Shown one piece after another: positions 1 to 7,614 of a stretch of 10,371 nt of DNA. The position numbers and the translations under genes were made by a program. The stretch is from NCBI GenBank assembly GCA_046704255.1, contig JBJKSH010000032.1:1-10371 (forward strand), written 5' to 3'. The notes under the pieces are model-generated. The model saw only the letters and a program-made list of their open reading frames with translations, did no database searches and was not told the origin of the DNA. This DNA is from FEN-1297 sp046704255 (GTDB taxonomy: Bacteria; Bacteroidota; Ignavibacteria; Ignavibacteriales; Ignavibacteriaceae). Position 1 is the first letter of the stretch; every line of letters begins with the position of its first letter.

Positions 1-474
1 AACGCAAGTTTACGTGCAGATGCCGCAATTTGGCTTGGAATGCAGAACAACATTAAAGCACTGAATGTCTTAAACCGGGTTGTTAAAAGCGATGATAATT
101 TGAAAGTACGTAAAAATGCAGTTTGGGCTATAGGTTCAATGGAATTGCCGGAAGCATTGGATAACCTTGTAAACATTGCAAAGAATAACAGCAATATTGA
201 ACTGAGGAAGGATGCTATATTTTCTCTAGGAAATAAAGCTGTAAAAAAAGCGGAAGAAGCTTTAAAGGATTTTGTAGATAACGATCCGGATATTGAAATA
301 AAGAAGACTGCAGTTTATGCCCTTGCAAACAATAAAGGTGATAACATTCCTCTTCTGATAAAAATAGCAAAGACAAATCCAAGTCTTGAAGTCCGTAAAT
401 GTGCTATTTACAGCTTAAGTAACTCCACCGATAAAAGAGCAGTAAATGCTTTGATTGAGTTGGCGAGACAGTAA
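1..474 (+). CDS. HEAT-repeat protein, C-terminal part (5' end outside the window)
   Basis: The reading frame is open from the first base, so the ATG at 40 is probably internal and the gene begins upstream of the window. The visible 157 residues are almost entirely helical repeats. The same helix core recurs at visible residues 4-13 (LRADAAIWLG), 36-45 (VRKNAVWAIG), 68-77 (LRKDAIFSLG), 100-109 (IKKTAVYALA) and 131-140 (VRKCAIYSLS), a 31-32 residue period with conserved Arg/Lys-Lys and Ala positions. This is the signature of HEAT/PBS-lyase-type repeats, which form a curved scaffold for protein-protein contacts. No catalytic motif is visible, and location in the cell cannot be judged without the N terminus. 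The frame ends in tandem stops (TAA TGA). It is the only confident gene on the plus strand and converges on the GH89 gene. The repeat class is certain; the partner and function are unknown. Confidence 0.9.
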   Translation, partial: NASLRADAAIWLGMQNNIKALNVLNRVVKSDDNLKVRKNAVWAIGSMELPEALDNLVNIAKNNSNIELRKDAIFSLGNKAVKKAEEALKDFVDNDPDIEIKKTAVYALANNKGDNIPLLIKIAKTNPSLEVRKCAIYSLSNSTDKRAVNALIELARQ

Positions 475-478
475 TGAC

Positions 479-494
479 GTAAAATTAATTTTAC
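479..494. repeat. Perfect 16-base AT-rich palindrome after the HEAT-protein stop codon
   Basis: The sequence GTAAAATTAATTTTAC equals its own reverse complement and starts four bases after the TAA stop of the HEAT-repeat gene. As RNA it could fold into a six-pair stem (GTAAAA/TTTTAC) with a TTAA loop. The stem is AT-rich and not followed by a clean T run, so it is a poor intrinsic terminator. It could instead be a protein-binding site, or chance in AT-rich DNA. Confidence 0.3.
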
Positions 495-565
495 TTCCTA
501 TTAATTTAAATTTACGGAATTCAACTGAGCTTTCGGCAGACTGTACTAATTTGAAAAACAGGCAA

Positions 566-889
566 ATGATTTCGCATGACGACCTCGTTATTAAAGATAC
601 GGTCTTCAATTGGAAAACTACTCAACCGGCAGTGCAAAAAAATGATAAGCTTGTTCTTACTAAGGAACAATTGATAAAGCTTTCTAAAATTAAGGAAGAA
701 ATCGGAAAAAGGATTGAGAGCTGTATGAAGAAAGCAATTGCTGTATTTAAACTGGCAGCTAAATATATGCTTTCGGAAAAGCCGGACATGAAGCTGAGGA
801 AAAAATATCATAACGAAATGGTCAACTACATAAATTTTATTGTAATGCTTCTTTGGCTTCTTCAACCAATTCTTTTGCATAACCAATAG
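566..889 (+). CDS. Doubtful small ORF, unrecognised product of 107 residues
   Basis: This is the only open frame of note in the 362 bases between the HEAT-repeat stop and the GH89 stop. From the ATG at 566 it encodes 107 residues. An ACAGG stretch a few bases upstream could be a weak ribosome binding site. The frame stays open upstream to a TTG at 455 inside the HEAT gene, but that longer start is less likely. The middle is Lys/Glu-rich and looks helical (for example KLSKIKEEIGKRIESCMKKA). I recognise no domain, signal peptide or family. The last 18 codons lie antisense to the 3' end of the GH89 gene and encode an odd hydrophobic tail (MLLWLLQPILL), which suggests that a real protein would have ended earlier or that the ORF is a remnant or chance. 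If it is not a gene, 475-836 holds no supported gene. Confidence 0.3.
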   Translation: MISHDDLVIKDTVFNWKTTQPAVQKNDKLVLTKEQLIKLSKIKEEIGKRIESCMKKAIAVFKLAAKYMLSEKPDMKLRKKYHNEMVNYINFIVMLLWLLQPILLHNQ

Positions 890-3014
890 GATCGTTCAAC
901 TTTTCATCATCAAAATGTTTTATCGGTGTGGTAATCCACTTTTCTTCCCATTGATAAATATTGTATGGAGTTCCGTATTCAAGGCTGTCAGCAAATCTTT
1001 TCCATCGCTGCAGATAATAATCTTTAATTAGGCCGCTCCATTCTTTTGCAGCGTATTCCGAAAGATGCGGACCGCCCCATGTAGTTACCTGACGCTTGGC
1101 ATCGGATTCATAATATTTTTTTTCTTTTTCAGAAGTTCCCCAATTCCTTGCAAGTTCTACCCAGCTCTTTAAACCATATAACGGATGATTGTATAAAAGA
1201 GTATCAAGTTTCCCCAAAAGTAAAAAAGCGCTATTAAATGCTCTTTTCATTTTACCGGCATTGTTATTATTATGCTGGTAAATAGCCGTTGCTAGTAAAG
1301 AATCCACAACGTTACTTGTATACTGCGCAGCTATTTGAATGGCATCGTCTTTATAAAGTTTGCTGTTTTTTAGCTTGCCGGAACAGGAAAGAAAAAGACT
1401 TGTAGCCTTACTAAAATTCTCCGATGATAACCAGTTATTATATATTTTTAAACCCGGCCGCTCCTGGTATAAATATAATGGAAAAGAATTTCTTGTTGAA
1501 TAGACAGATCGTAATAAATATTCCCATGCATTCTTCATTGCCAAAGGATAAGGTCCATAACGAGATAAACAATACTGAGCAATCCAGTTATCTAAGTTTA
1601 ACGGACTCTTTCTCCATGCCATATCCGTCAAAAGCTCAAATACGACTTCATTATTGTCAATTCCTTCAGGAGAAATTCCAAAACCTACTAAATTACCGTG
1701 CTCCGGATTTGCTAGCATATTGATCGGATCGACAGAATAAAAAGGAAGATTTCCAAACCATTGATTGTGACCTCCGAAATTATGAATTATACTGTAAATC
1801 CATTTCTTTCCAAAAAATCCATTTAGTTGTTTCCATCCATGAAAAGACTCATTTGAAAGATCAATAATTATCATCCGGTTATCAGGAATATCTTTTAGAA
1901 AAGCTTGAACAGATGCTTTATCCCAGAATTTTCTATCACTATTAAATAACCAGCCTTGCATTACCCAAATTCCGTTGGGATCACCGTCATTTATGGAATT
2001 ATAAATAGCTTTGCCAAAGTCAGCTAATTCTTTGTACCTATTATTTTTAGTAACCGGTACTTCCATTTCATTAAAAGCATCTGCAAGATAGAATTGATTG
2101 TGTCCATAGATTTTCCTGTATTCATTTATAAACTTCTTACCTATTTCAGTAAAATGCTTTGATAAAGGAGAAAGCATGTATGTTCTGTCTTTTGATGGAA
2201 ATCCCGCCCAGGATTTCATAGTAATTATATTTGCATCGGGATAAATCTTTTTAATACCATCGGGAACGTAGCCTGAAAAGGCAGGTACAATGGGATGCAT
2301 TCCGAGTTCACGCATTCTTTTTAATATTTTTTTCTGAAGCTCTACACTTTCTTTTATATAACTTTGAGGAAGTGGTCCGGCATACCTGTTAATATTACCC
2401 ATCCTGTTCCAGGGTAAAAAAGCAGGACCGGTAAAATAGTTAGCTATATCCTGCTCCGGAATTCCTAATTCTTTCCAAACTTTTTGCCATATAGCTTCCT
2501 GCCCTACCATAGCCAGCGGCATATTAATTCCATGCAGCGCCATCCAATCAATTTCTTTTTGCCACTGCTTCCAGTCCCAAAAAGCCGTAGTATATCCGAA
2601 AGTACATACATTATAATACAAACGGTATTTGTATGGCGTAGTAATCTTAGTATTAGGATAGTCCGGTAAAACATCGGGAATATTTAAATGGCTTCCGTTC
2701 CATGTTATCATGCTGTTATCGGCATGGCGAAGGTAATAATATATTCCCCGCGTTAAAGCAATTGCCGTATTTCCTTTAACAGTTACAATTCCGCCGGATG
2801 CTTCAACCTCAAATTCGTCGTTGGAATTTTTATTTCCAAACAAAACTAAATGAAAGTCATTTACCTTTCCCGGAATAACCCTGTACAATACGTCATAAGC
2901 TGCTTGTACCGGATTGGAACCCTCAGTTTTAATTTTTGCATAAGAGAAAGACAAAGACTGAGAAATTATAACTAAAAATACCAATGGAAAAAACTTGAAA
3001 TTATTTTTAATCAT
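837..3014 (-). CDS. Secreted alpha-N-acetylglucosaminidase, glycoside hydrolase family 89 (NAGLU-like)
   Basis: This 725-residue protein is predicted to hydrolyse terminal alpha-linked N-acetylglucosamine from glycans; known family members act on heparan-sulfate-type and mucin-type GlcNAc-alpha ends. Residues 1-26 look like a Sec signal peptide (hydrophobic core, then SFSYA before Lys27), so the mature enzyme should be periplasmic or exported; there is no lipobox and no T9SS tail. After a small N-terminal domain (about 33-125), the catalytic barrel begins with the family hallmark YNVCTFGYTTAFWDWKQWQ (about 134-152) and INMPLAMVGQEAIW (163-176). Glu316 in FNEM matches the acid/base glutamate of family 89, and Glu450 in SPEGI matches the nucleophile. 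The conserved HNFGGHNQWFGN (411-422) lies between them. The C-terminal helical domain keeps RQVTTWGG (641-648) and YYLQRWKRF (666-674). Length is normal for bacterial members. The start is the first ATG of the frame and gives a proper signal peptide; its Shine-Dalgarno is weak. The gene lies 209 bases downstream of the PLD-type gene on the same strand. No SusC/SusD pair or other glycosidase is visible nearby. Confidence 0.97.
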   Translation of the reverse strand: MIKNNFKFFPLVFLVIISQSLSFSYAKIKTEGSNPVQAAYDVLYRVIPGKVNDFHLVLFGNKNSNDEFEVEASGGIVTVKGNTAIALTRGIYYYLRHADNSMITWNGSHLNIPDVLPDYPNTKITTPYKYRLYYNVCTFGYTTAFWDWKQWQKEIDWMALHGINMPLAMVGQEAIWQKVWKELGIPEQDIANYFTGPAFLPWNRMGNINRYAGPLPQSYIKESVELQKKILKRMRELGMHPIVPAFSGYVPDGIKKIYPDANIITMKSWAGFPSKDRTYMLSPLSKHFTEIGKKFINEYRKIYGHNQFYLADAFNEMEVPVTKNNRYKELADFGKAIYNSINDGDPNGIWVMQGWLFNSDRKFWDKASVQAFLKDIPDNRMIIIDLSNESFHGWKQLNGFFGKKWIYSIIHNFGGHNQWFGNLPFYSVDPINMLANPEHGNLVGFGISPEGIDNNEVVFELLTDMAWRKSPLNLDNWIAQYCLSRYGPYPLAMKNAWEYLLRSVYSTRNSFPLYLYQERPGLKIYNNWLSSENFSKATSLFLSCSGKLKNSKLYKDDAIQIAAQYTSNVVDSLLATAIYQHNNNNAGKMKRAFNSAFLLLGKLDTLLYNHPLYGLKSWVELARNWGTSEKEKKYYESDAKRQVTTWGGPHLSEYAAKEWSGLIKDYYLQRWKRFADSLEYGTPYNIYQWEEKWITTPIKHFDDEKLNDPIGYAKELVEEAKEALQ

Positions 3015-3223
3015 TTTTTCATTCCGATGATGATTACTTATTATAATAAAATTAAATGATAATATATTATTTTTTAAATAAAAAGTGTTATTGTATATCG
3101 GTATTTTTATTGGTTTCCTAAGAAAATAAACAAAACGGGAATCAATTTTAATTTGGCTTGCTTAAAGAAAAGTTTGTTTTATTAAATAAGAATCCGGATG
3201 TAAATTAGTTAGTGCCATCCACA

Positions 3224-5548
3224 TTATTTTAACAGCAGCATTTTTTTAGAGGAGATAAAACTGCCTGCTTTAATCCGGTAAATGTAAATTCCGCTAGCCA
3301 GGTTATCTGCCTGAAAATTAATATCCATAATTCCCGCTTTTGCCGTACCGTTATAAATTGTTTTAACTTTTTGTCCCAGCATATTATAAACGGATAAATC
3401 AATATGCTGTGTGTAAGGAATTCTTAAGCTGATAGTTGTTACAGGGTTAAAAGGATTGGGATAATTTTGGTAGAGATTATAAGAGAATTTATTTACTTTA
3501 AATTTATCATTCACTCCTGTAGGTATTGAAAATTCACCGGTGCCTCCGGCATCGTTATATCTCTGTTTAAAATCCTGGAGATAAAAATTTGAAATTGCGG
3601 CATCGTGAATTATTAAAGTATTTTCATCGTTAACCGTTTCTGCTGCAGTAGACCAATTATGCGAACCGGTAATGACAATAGGATCGCTGCTTAAGTCTTC
3701 CGCATCAACAAGACCGTATTTATCGTGCAGCGTAGAGCCGGAATTCGGATGCATATCCGCAAAAGTTTTTAAATAACTGTATTCACTTCCGCTATCGTTT
3801 ATATTATTCACAACTCCGCGTATATCTTTTATTCCTGCATTATACCTGCTATTAATTGCATCGCCAATATCATTTCTTGTTACTGTAAACTGTGCAAGAT
3901 AAATGTCATCGTCGGCGGAATTTATCGAATTAATTATTCGGCTTGTTGTTCCGTCGGAAGGACTAAAGTATAAATAAATCTGCTTCCCTCCTATTGTAAA
4001 AGAATGCGGAGTATTATCTGTTTTTTGATTTCCGAATTTTGCTTTTGAAGGATCCGGAGTATCCGTATTACTCCCCCACATTTCTTCAAACTCCGTTTGA
4101 TATGCTTTGGTAATATTCGGATCATTAATTTCTACTACATTGTTTTTCCAATTTAATTCTGTAGCTGTAACATTCCAGGAACCTGTCCACAGCCAATCGT
4201 TGCTTGATATAGTATCTCTCGCATCGAAGATAAAAAATTTATTATGCATTATGCCGCTTAGGTTGGCAGGCCTTTGGCTCATTTTTATTCCGGCATCTAA
4301 AAGCATCTGCATGCTGTTTTGCATATTCCTGTTATCGTAAACAACACGCACTCTAACTCCTCTTTGCTTTGCAAGTATAAGTGCATTGGCAACATCCGGC
4401 ATATCTGCAAAGCTGTAAACCGCCATATCTATGGAATACTTAGTACTATTAATGCGGTTAATTAATTTACTTTCGAAATTAACTTTACCGTTAGCAGCAT
4501 TTCCCGGTAATGCAACCGAAGTATCTACAGGGTAATTAAAATATATGTTTATTGTTCCTGTTCCGGGATTAGTTGACAGTGTATAAACACTTTGAATACT
4601 ACTCTTGCTTAAGCCTATATTGTTTTTAGATAATGCTTGAAAGTAATATAAAGTATAAGATTTTAACCCGGCTATGGTAACCGAATGAAAAGTGGTATCA
4701 TCATTAACAACAACCGAATCCATTTCAAGTGATTTAAACTGGCCGTATTTTACGATTGAGTTTCCGTTTCTTGCGGTGTGGAAATATACCGTAAAAGAAC
4801 TGGTGTCTATATCCGACGCAAATACAGGGTTTAAAATTAACGGACTTCCGTCATAAACAATATCGGAAATGCTTCGTGGTAAAAGCTGGTAACCGCTGTT
4901 ATATGGAGCAGATGTTTTATATTGACTTAAAATTCCTATCACATCAACTTTACCCGAAGGAATAGGAGTACCGATAATTGAACTAACACTTGCATCAATT
5001 CTTAGCCCTTGCTGTAATGTTCCGGTAGGATCGGAAATGTCATAATTGTATCCGCTTGTTCCGCCGGTAAAATTTCCACTGCCGGAAATAGAAACATTAT
5101 TTATCCTAATTAGTTTGCTCTCATATTCTTCAACTCCGTTCCACTTCTGATTAACAATTTGAGAAATTGTAACAACTTCCGGATCAATTTGATGACCTGA
5201 TGAAATTACATTTGCCGAACTGCCAGTGCCGTTAGAGATTTCTGCGAGCCCATTATAATTTGTTAAAGTACCGGTAACTACTACGGAATCTCCCAAAGAA
5301 AATTTAGATACAAAACTGCCTCCATAAATAGCAATTCCTCCGGTTAAATCCTGAATTGAGCCTGGCCCGCTGCTGCCGAACTGATTTGATGAAGTTACAA
5401 TACCTGATACGGTTATAGATTTATTGTTATTTAAGGGCACACCGTTAGAATCGTTTATTCTTGCACTGTCGATTGGAATAATTGTTTGAGAGAATAAAAT
5501 AGATTGCAGAAAAAAAACAACAAATGGAAATAAATAAAATTTATTCAT
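3224..5548 (-). CDS. T9SS-exported phospholipase D-superfamily protein with two HKD motifs and OB-fold-like N-terminal regions
   Basis: This is a 774-residue multidomain secreted protein. Residues 1-21 form a signal peptide ending in SILFSQ. Two OB-fold-like beta regions follow: about 23-115 (SITVSGIVTSS, then SIQDLTGGIAIYGG) and about 125-232. A fibronectin-III-like region spans about 238-325. The PLD core covers about 350-665 with two HKD motifs: His435-Lys437-Asp442 in MHNKFFIFD followed by GSWN (456-459), and His608-Lys610-Asp615 in LHDKYGLVD followed by GSHN (628-631). One protein thus carries both halves of the two-His active site, which in this superfamily cleaves phosphodiesters of nucleic acids or phospholipids. 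In both motifs 12-13 residues separate Asp from Gly-Ser, against about six in the textbook consensus. Residues 690-774 are a type A T9SS sorting domain (NYPNPFNP, YNMLGQKV, LASGIYIYRI), so export across the outer membrane is expected. The ATG overlaps the upstream NHL-lipoprotein stop in TAATG, supporting coupling. OB-fold-like regions hint at an extracellular nuclease, but a phospholipase cannot be excluded. Confidence 0.92.
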   Translation of the reverse strand: MNKFYLFPFVVFFLQSILFSQTIIPIDSARINDSNGVPLNNNKSITVSGIVTSSNQFGSSGPGSIQDLTGGIAIYGGSFVSKFSLGDSVVVTGTLTNYNGLAEISNGTGSSANVISSGHQIDPEVVTISQIVNQKWNGVEEYESKLIRINNVSISGSGNFTGGTSGYNYDISDPTGTLQQGLRIDASVSSIIGTPIPSGKVDVIGILSQYKTSAPYNSGYQLLPRSISDIVYDGSPLILNPVFASDIDTSSFTVYFHTARNGNSIVKYGQFKSLEMDSVVVNDDTTFHSVTIAGLKSYTLYYFQALSKNNIGLSKSSIQSVYTLSTNPGTGTINIYFNYPVDTSVALPGNAANGKVNFESKLINRINSTKYSIDMAVYSFADMPDVANALILAKQRGVRVRVVYDNRNMQNSMQMLLDAGIKMSQRPANLSGIMHNKFFIFDARDTISSNDWLWTGSWNVTATELNWKNNVVEINDPNITKAYQTEFEEMWGSNTDTPDPSKAKFGNQKTDNTPHSFTIGGKQIYLYFSPSDGTTSRIINSINSADDDIYLAQFTVTRNDIGDAINSRYNAGIKDIRGVVNNINDSGSEYSYLKTFADMHPNSGSTLHDKYGLVDAEDLSSDPIVITGSHNWSTAAETVNDENTLIIHDAAISNFYLQDFKQRYNDAGGTGEFSIPTGVNDKFKVNKFSYNLYQNYPNPFNPVTTISLRIPYTQHIDLSVYNMLGQKVKTIYNGTAKAGIMDINFQADNLASGIYIYRIKAGSFISSKKMLLLK

Positions 5549-6636
5549 TATCTTATATCGGTTGAAAGCATAAATCTTAAAATCCTGTTATTGCCTGCAT
5601 CAGCCACGTAAAGGACATTGTCGTGATAGGCAACAGCATAAGGAGCATTAAAAACGGAAGGACCTCCAAACGACTGCAGTTCATCACCGAAAACAGAGAA
5701 TTTAAATACGCTGTCCTTTTGTGCATCGGCAACAAATATATCTCCGGTTTCATCGATACAGGTACCTTCCGGTCTGCCGAATTTATTTGGAGTCATAAAC
5801 GCACCACCATCCGAAGGCGTAAGCCTTGGTAAATAATTTGCAGATATAGGCGTAACAATGTAAGTAAGCCATTGTGTTTTTAAACTATTGTTGCCCGTAA
5901 GAGTTTCTATAAAATCTATATTCTTTTTGTTGAATGATGTTAATGAACTAATTTGATTTGCAGACACAAGTCCCGAACTAAGCGGATCTATATTCGGGAC
6001 TCTTCCTATAAGTGTATCGCCGACTCCTCCGCCGAATAATTTTTTCGGGCTGAAATATAGTATTGAATTATCCGGATCTACAAAGTTGGAGTTATTCGGG
6101 CCTGTTCTGGCAACGTAAAAAGTATTATCATAAAAAACACAAACTCCTGTGTATTGCCGGTCGGGATAATTCATATCAATAGGCCGGGGTAAAAGTTTAA
6201 CTGCCGGTGCGCTTGCAATTTCATGCTGAGCCGCAACCATATCCAGTTTAAATACCGCACTAAAAGTAGCAGACTGGCCGTTAACTACAGTATCAATCTC
6301 TCCGCACACAATTAAATTTAATTTATAATCCTGAGCTATTGCTACAGGCCTTTTAATATGCCTGGTTCCCAAAATGTCGCCGTTCAGATTCATCATAACA
6401 ATTCTATCGTTGTAAGTATCGGCAACATAAATAAAAGGTTCTCTGCCGATAATAATTGCCTGGGGATTTTTAAAGCCTGTCCAGGGCGGATTTATTTGAA
6501 TATAAACAGTATCACCTGTAATATTTGCATTACCTTTTTGAGAAGTTAACTGGCCGATATCAAATTTTTCACCGCATCCGTAAAGCAGCGAAAAAAATAA
6601 AAATGATAATAATATAAATGGAAAATTCTTCTTCAT
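5548..6636 (-). CDS. NHL-repeat (beta-propeller) lipoprotein
   Basis: This 362-residue protein starts with a lipoprotein signal: MKKN, a hydrophobic stretch, then Leu-Tyr-Gly-Cys with the lipidated Cys21. No Asp follows the cysteine that would suggest inner-membrane retention by the enterobacterial rule, so an outer-membrane site is plausible. Clear NHL-type units lie at about 57-84 (FIYVADTYNDRIV), 288-318 (GDIFVADAQKDSVFKF) and 329-356 (VLYVADAGNNRILRF). Their VAD-x3/4-D/N-R/S-I/V pattern is that of beta-propeller blades. The roughly 170 residues in between are divergent, with propeller-like strands such as NTFYVARTG, and probably form the remaining blades. NHL propellers usually bind proteins, nucleic acids or glycans; no catalytic residues are evident. 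The gene shares one base with the genes on both sides (TAATG at each junction), making it the middle of a coupled trio. A binding or scaffold role at the surface is inferred. The fold and lipidation are well supported; the ligand is unknown. Confidence 0.87.
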   Translation of the reverse strand: MKKNFPFILLSFLFFSLLYGCGEKFDIGQLTSQKGNANITGDTVYIQINPPWTGFKNPQAIIIGREPFIYVADTYNDRIVMMNLNGDILGTRHIKRPVAIAQDYKLNLIVCGEIDTVVNGQSATFSAVFKLDMVAAQHEIASAPAVKLLPRPIDMNYPDRQYTGVCVFYDNTFYVARTGPNNSNFVDPDNSILYFSPKKLFGGGVGDTLIGRVPNIDPLSSGLVSANQISSLTSFNKKNIDFIETLTGNNSLKTQWLTYIVTPISANYLPRLTPSDGGAFMTPNKFGRPEGTCIDETGDIFVADAQKDSVFKFSVFGDELQSFGGPSVFNAPYAVAYHDNVLYVADAGNNRILRFMLSTDIR

Positions 6637-7613
6637 TAAAAACCTAGAATTATTGAAAACCTTTGAGCGTTTCCTAATGTTGTATAATTTGTATATGAAT
6701 AATTTACATTACAGTAAGCAATTCTTATAGGAATCTTTACACCGAAACCGAAAGAAAAATTCTCATCATCCGCATTAAAAATATATCCTCCGCGTATAAA
6801 CACTATGTCTTTCCAGCTGTATTCCGCACCGGCAGATACATTTTCGCTGTTGTCGTTCGGGTGATTTAATTGAACGGATGTTGTAATTCTATTATCTTGA
6901 GTTTGTAAAGGTTCGAAAGCAAAACCAATTCTAAAAATTGTAGGAGGAGAAAATGACTGCCAATCGGATTTTTCTCTTTTGCCGACAAGAACAACTTTAC
7001 CATCCGGAGCAAGATTGTTCCCGAAATTTGAAACTGCGACGGCAAACCTTGTTGTTCCAAGCCCCGTCCAGTAATAAGTACCAAGGTCTATCATAACACC
7101 GCGCATTTTTAATTCCGCAAGTGTTTCGTCTATATATCTTATTGTTCCGCCAAAGCTGAATTTGTCGGTCATCTTTCTGGCGTAAGAAACTGCAAAGGCC
7201 AGATCCCTGTAACTAAAATACTGCCCGGTGCCGAATGGTGCAAATTCCGTTGTTACCTGCATATCCGGTGTTGAAAGAGATGTAAGTGCTACTCCAATTG
7301 TATTAGTTGCATCAAGATGATATACAGCGCCCAAGAAATCGTGGTTAATGTCAACCATCCATTGATTGTGAGAAAAAATTACCTGGTCTTCATTAAACTG
7401 AACCAGCCCCGCTGGATTCCAGTATAATGCGGTTGCATCATTATCCACAGCGACAAATGCATCTCCAAATGCAGCTGCCCTGCTGCCTACACCTATTTTT
7501 AAAAATTGTGCGGTAGAAATTCCTGCTCTTTGCCCGCCGAGTGTAGGAAACAACTGCGCCCTGGAATCTACACATAACGAAAATAGAATTATGATAAATA
7601 GTATTTTTTTCAT
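6636..7613 (-). CDS. PorV/PorQ-family outer membrane beta-barrel protein
   Basis: This 325-residue protein has a signal peptide with likely cleavage after Ala19 (VDSRA, then QLFP). The mature N terminus carries the family signature: AQFLKIGVGSRAAAFGDAFVAV at about 35-56, closed by YWNPAGL at 64-70. The NPAGL element is shared with FadL-type barrels. The remainder is alternating amphipathic strands, including RDLAFAVSYARKM and FSFGGTIRYIDETLAELKMRG, and the protein ends in FSIILGF with a terminal Phe typical of barrels inserted by the BAM machinery. Family members include PorV, which shuttles T9SS cargo to the attachment complex, and PorQ. Many genomes in this lineage carry several paralogues, so no specific symbol is assigned. 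Its ATG lies one base after the TonB-receptor stop, and its stop overlaps the NHL-lipoprotein start in TAATG. Sitting two genes from a T9SS cargo suggests a dedicated cargo partner, which is inference. Confidence 0.88.
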   Translation of the reverse strand: MKKILFIIILFSLCVDSRAQLFPTLGGQRAGISTAQFLKIGVGSRAAAFGDAFVAVDNDATALYWNPAGLVQFNEDQVIFSHNQWMVDINHDFLGAVYHLDATNTIGVALTSLSTPDMQVTTEFAPFGTGQYFSYRDLAFAVSYARKMTDKFSFGGTIRYIDETLAELKMRGVMIDLGTYYWTGLGTTRFAVAVSNFGNNLAPDGKVVLVGKREKSDWQSFSPPTIFRIGFAFEPLQTQDNRITTSVQLNHPNDNSENVSAGAEYSWKDIVFIRGGYIFNADDENFSFGFGVKIPIRIAYCNVNYSYTNYTTLGNAQRFSIILGF

Positions 7614-7614
7614 A

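Noticed and set aside
521..886. Minus-strand open frame of 121 codons opposite the small plus-strand ORF
   Set aside because: It overlaps the GH89 3' end in another frame and has a Phe/His-rich composition typical of an antisense shadow, with no recognisable domain.
3196..3220. GGATG/CATCC inverted repeat just downstream of the PLD gene as a terminator
   Set aside because: The stem is only five pairs with a 15-base loop and has no clean T run after it on the minus strand.
3015..3223. A promoter for the GH89 gene; TATAAT on the minus strand at 3040-3045 was considered
   Set aside because: No recognisable -35 element lies at the right spacing, no TAnnTTTG-type Bacteroidota -7 box was found, and such hexamers are expected by chance in DNA this AT-rich.
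5548..6636. The NHL protein as an enzyme (for example a lactonase-type propeller)
   Set aside because: No set of metal-binding or catalytic residues is apparent; only the structural NHL pattern and the lipobox can be supported.
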